Shown: one piece after another, positions 6,121 to 6,850 of the stretch | How the letters are laid out: each line of letters begins with the position of its first letter | How positions within the stretch are numbered: the first letter of the stretch is position 1 | NCBI GenBank assembly: GCA_031272655.1 | Contig: JAISTJ010000075.1 | Coordinates: forward strand, 1 to 6,850 | DNA from: Tannerella sp. | GTDB lineage: Bacteria; Bacteroidota; Bacteroidia; Bacteroidales; Tannerellaceae | DNA length: 6,850 nucleotides | Reading direction: 5' to 3' | The notes under the pieces: generated by a model | The model's input: only the letters and a program-made list of their open reading frames with translations | What the model was told of the DNA's origin: nothing | Database searches by the model: none | Translations under genes and position numbers: made by a program

Positions 6121-6140
6121 CTCCGGAAAAATTTTCGGAG
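6121..6140 (+). other. Hairpin in the susC leader
   Basis: CTCCG (6121-6125) pairs with CGGAG (6136-6140), and the interior AAAA/TTTT extends the stem with a single bulged G. A T7 run follows at 6151-6157, but 10 nt after the stem, which is too far for a good intrinsic terminator. Its role, if any, is unknown. Confidence 0.4.
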
Positions 6141-6266
6141 AGTCGAATCATTTTTTTCCTGAAAAACGCAAAAATGTCATAGATTTTATTAGAGAGTGAG
6201 AGAGAGATGTAAACCTGGCGTCTCGCGCGCGTATAATAACAAAAATCAGCAACTTACAAAACCTTC

Positions 6267-6294
6267 GCATCCGATTTTTTTTCAAACCGGATGC
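6267..6294 (+). other. Hairpin with GCATCCG/CGGATGC stem in the susC leader
   Basis: GCATCCG (6267-6273) pairs perfectly with CGGATGC (6288-6294). One mismatch and TTT/AAA extend the stem to 11 positions around a 6-nt T-rich loop. No U-tract follows directly on the plus strand, so it is not an obvious terminator. It may shape the leader RNA of susC. Confidence 0.5.
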
Positions 6295-6305
6295 AGTTTC
6301 TTTTA

Positions 6306-6337
6306 GTCATTGCGTTTCCTTTTTCCGAAGCAATCCA
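6306..6337 (+). repeat. GTCATTGCG...GAAGCAATCCA repeat, copy A
   Basis: A 32-bp unit with the conserved ends GTCATTGCG (6306-6314) and GAAGCAATCCA (6327-6337) around a pyrimidine-rich 12-bp middle, TTTCCTTTTTCC. It is a direct repeat of the unit starting 45 bp further on. The middle cannot fold, unlike that of copy B. Confidence 0.85.
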
Positions 6338-6349
6338 ACACCCCCACCC

Positions 6350-6383
6350 CGTCATTGCGAGGGCGTAGCCCGAAGCAATCCAG
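6350..6383 (+). repeat. CGTCATTGCG...GAAGCAATCCAG repeat, copy B
   Basis: The same conserved ends as copy A surround a 12-bp middle, AGGGCGTAGCCC, that contains a small GGGC/GCCC hairpin. It lies 51 bp before the susC-like start. It is in direct orientation with copy A, whereas the pair at 1280-1350 is inverted. Confidence 0.88.
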
Positions 6384-6434
6384 TAGAACCAATAAGTTTT
6401 TTTAACATTAATATTCACTTAACATTTTTTACGT

Positions 6435-6850
6435 ATGAAAAAGAAAAAAATCTTTTCAGCGAGCGGAACATTGAGCAAGGCTCTATGCCTGCTATGTTTC
6501 ATAATGAGTCTCTCATTCAGCGCTTTAGCTCAAAAGCGCATAAGTGGAACCGTAACCGACGCCACCGGCGAAACGGTTATCGGCGCCAATGTCAAAGAGA
6601 AAGGAACTACTAACGGCATCATCACCGATGCCAACGGCAAGTTCACTCTCACAGTCGGCAACAACGCCGTGTTACAAATCTCCTACGTAGGTTATGTTAC
6701 GCAGGAGATCACGGTTGGAAACCAGACTACTCTTAACGTTGTCCTGCAGGAAGACACCCAAATGCTTGAGGAAGTGGTAGTTGTAGGCTACGGCGTCCAA
6801 AAAAAGATCAACCTGACCGGCTCGGTAGCCTCGGTAGGGGATGTGGAGCT
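6435..6850 (+). CDS. SusC/RagA-type TonB-dependent outer membrane transporter, N-terminal part
   Basis: The first 138 codons of a protein normally around 1000 residues; the rest lies beyond the window. Residues 1-32 are a signal peptide (ending ALA before Gln33). Residues 36-104 form the carboxypeptidase-regulatory-like beta-sandwich domain of SusC proteins (ISGTVTDATGETVIGANV, then GKFTL and ISYVGY). The TonB box and plug start follow at 112-131, with EEVVVVGYG and NLTGSV. These proteins import glycans or other large nutrients with a SusD lipoprotein, which I expect downstream. There is no STN domain between signal peptide and sandwich, so direct signalling to an anti-sigma/ECF pair is unlikely. 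The substrate cannot be told from this part. Upstream DNA holds the candidate promoter and 13-bp array. The ATG follows an AT-rich tract without a Shine-Dalgarno sequence, as is usual in this phylum. Confidence 0.95.
   Translation, partial: MKKKKIFSASGTLSKALCLLCFIMSLSFSALAQKRISGTVTDATGETVIGANVKEKGTTNGIITDANGKFTLTVGNNAVLQISYVGYVTQEITVGNQTTLNVVLQEDTQMLEEVVVVGYGVQKKINLTGSVASVGDVE

Larger units (their letters stand above)
5802..6434. other. Non-coding divergent region before the susC-like gene
   Basis: The 633 bp hold no gene I can support. From left to right they contain an AT-rich stretch (5829-5880), a remnant of the interspersed repeat (5892-5912), a 13-bp tandem array (5940-6004), a candidate promoter (6016-6047), a hairpin (6121-6140), a purine run (6191-6208), a second hairpin (6267-6294), two direct copies of the interspersed repeat (6306-6383) and an AT-rich approach to the ATG. 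A 37-codon frame (6086-6199) in the middle has no independent support. Confidence 0.7.

Noticed and set aside
6017..6199. A 60-codon plus-strand frame, or its 37-codon internal version from the ATG at 6086 (begins MIEKIRIKNF).
   Set aside because: The long form starts with TTG inside the candidate -33 element. The short form resembles the start of RecF/SMC-like ATPases, but no Walker A motif or continuation follows. It is AT-rich, overlaps a hairpin and has no ribosome binding site. A leader peptide cannot be excluded but is unsupported.

Overview
The window comes from a member of the Bacteroidetes, most likely order Bacteroidales. The evidence is a SusC/RagA-type TonB-dependent transporter at the right edge with the diagnostic VVVVGYG segment, a DUF5103 (type IX secretion 'Plug' family) protein, and promoter-like sequences of the Bacteroidetes form (TTTG, about 20 bp, TAnnTTTG). 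Base composition is moderate, with AT-rich intergenic DNA. I cannot name a genus.

Layout. Positions 10-5801 are read entirely on the minus strand. In transcription order they hold a possible 82-residue exported peptide gene (5553-5801) that overlaps the start of tcdA (4811-5614, tRNA t6A dehydratase). After a roughly 100 bp gap come cimA (3197-4708, citramalate synthase), an RluA-family pseudouridine synthase gene (2333-3193) and apbE (1374-2336, FMN transferase lipoprotein). These last three are tightly packed (3 bp gap, then an ATGA overlap) and probably form one transcript starting from a TATCTTTG box just upstream of cimA. A 134 bp gap then leads to the DUF5103 gene (10-1239). Positions 5802-6434 are non-coding, and from 6435 a susC-like gene runs rightwards off the window.

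The genes are mostly housekeeping or accessory metabolism: isoleucine precursor synthesis, rRNA or tRNA modification, and flavinylation of exported proteins. The susC-like gene probably begins a nutrient-uptake locus whose susD partner would lie beyond the edge.

The more unusual content is intergenic. (1) A 7-bp repeat, AATTRAG on the coding strand, forms arrays at gene ends and starts and even encodes the last residues of ApbE. (2) A family of short repeats with ends GTCATTGCG and GAAGCAATCCA occurs as an inverted pair between apbE and the DUF5103 gene and as a direct pair before susC. (3) A 13-bp tandem array (TATGTT core) lies directly upstream of a candidate susC promoter, which would give a leader of nearly 400 nt with two hairpins. 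I see no CRISPR array, tRNA, rRNA, insertion sequence or defence system.
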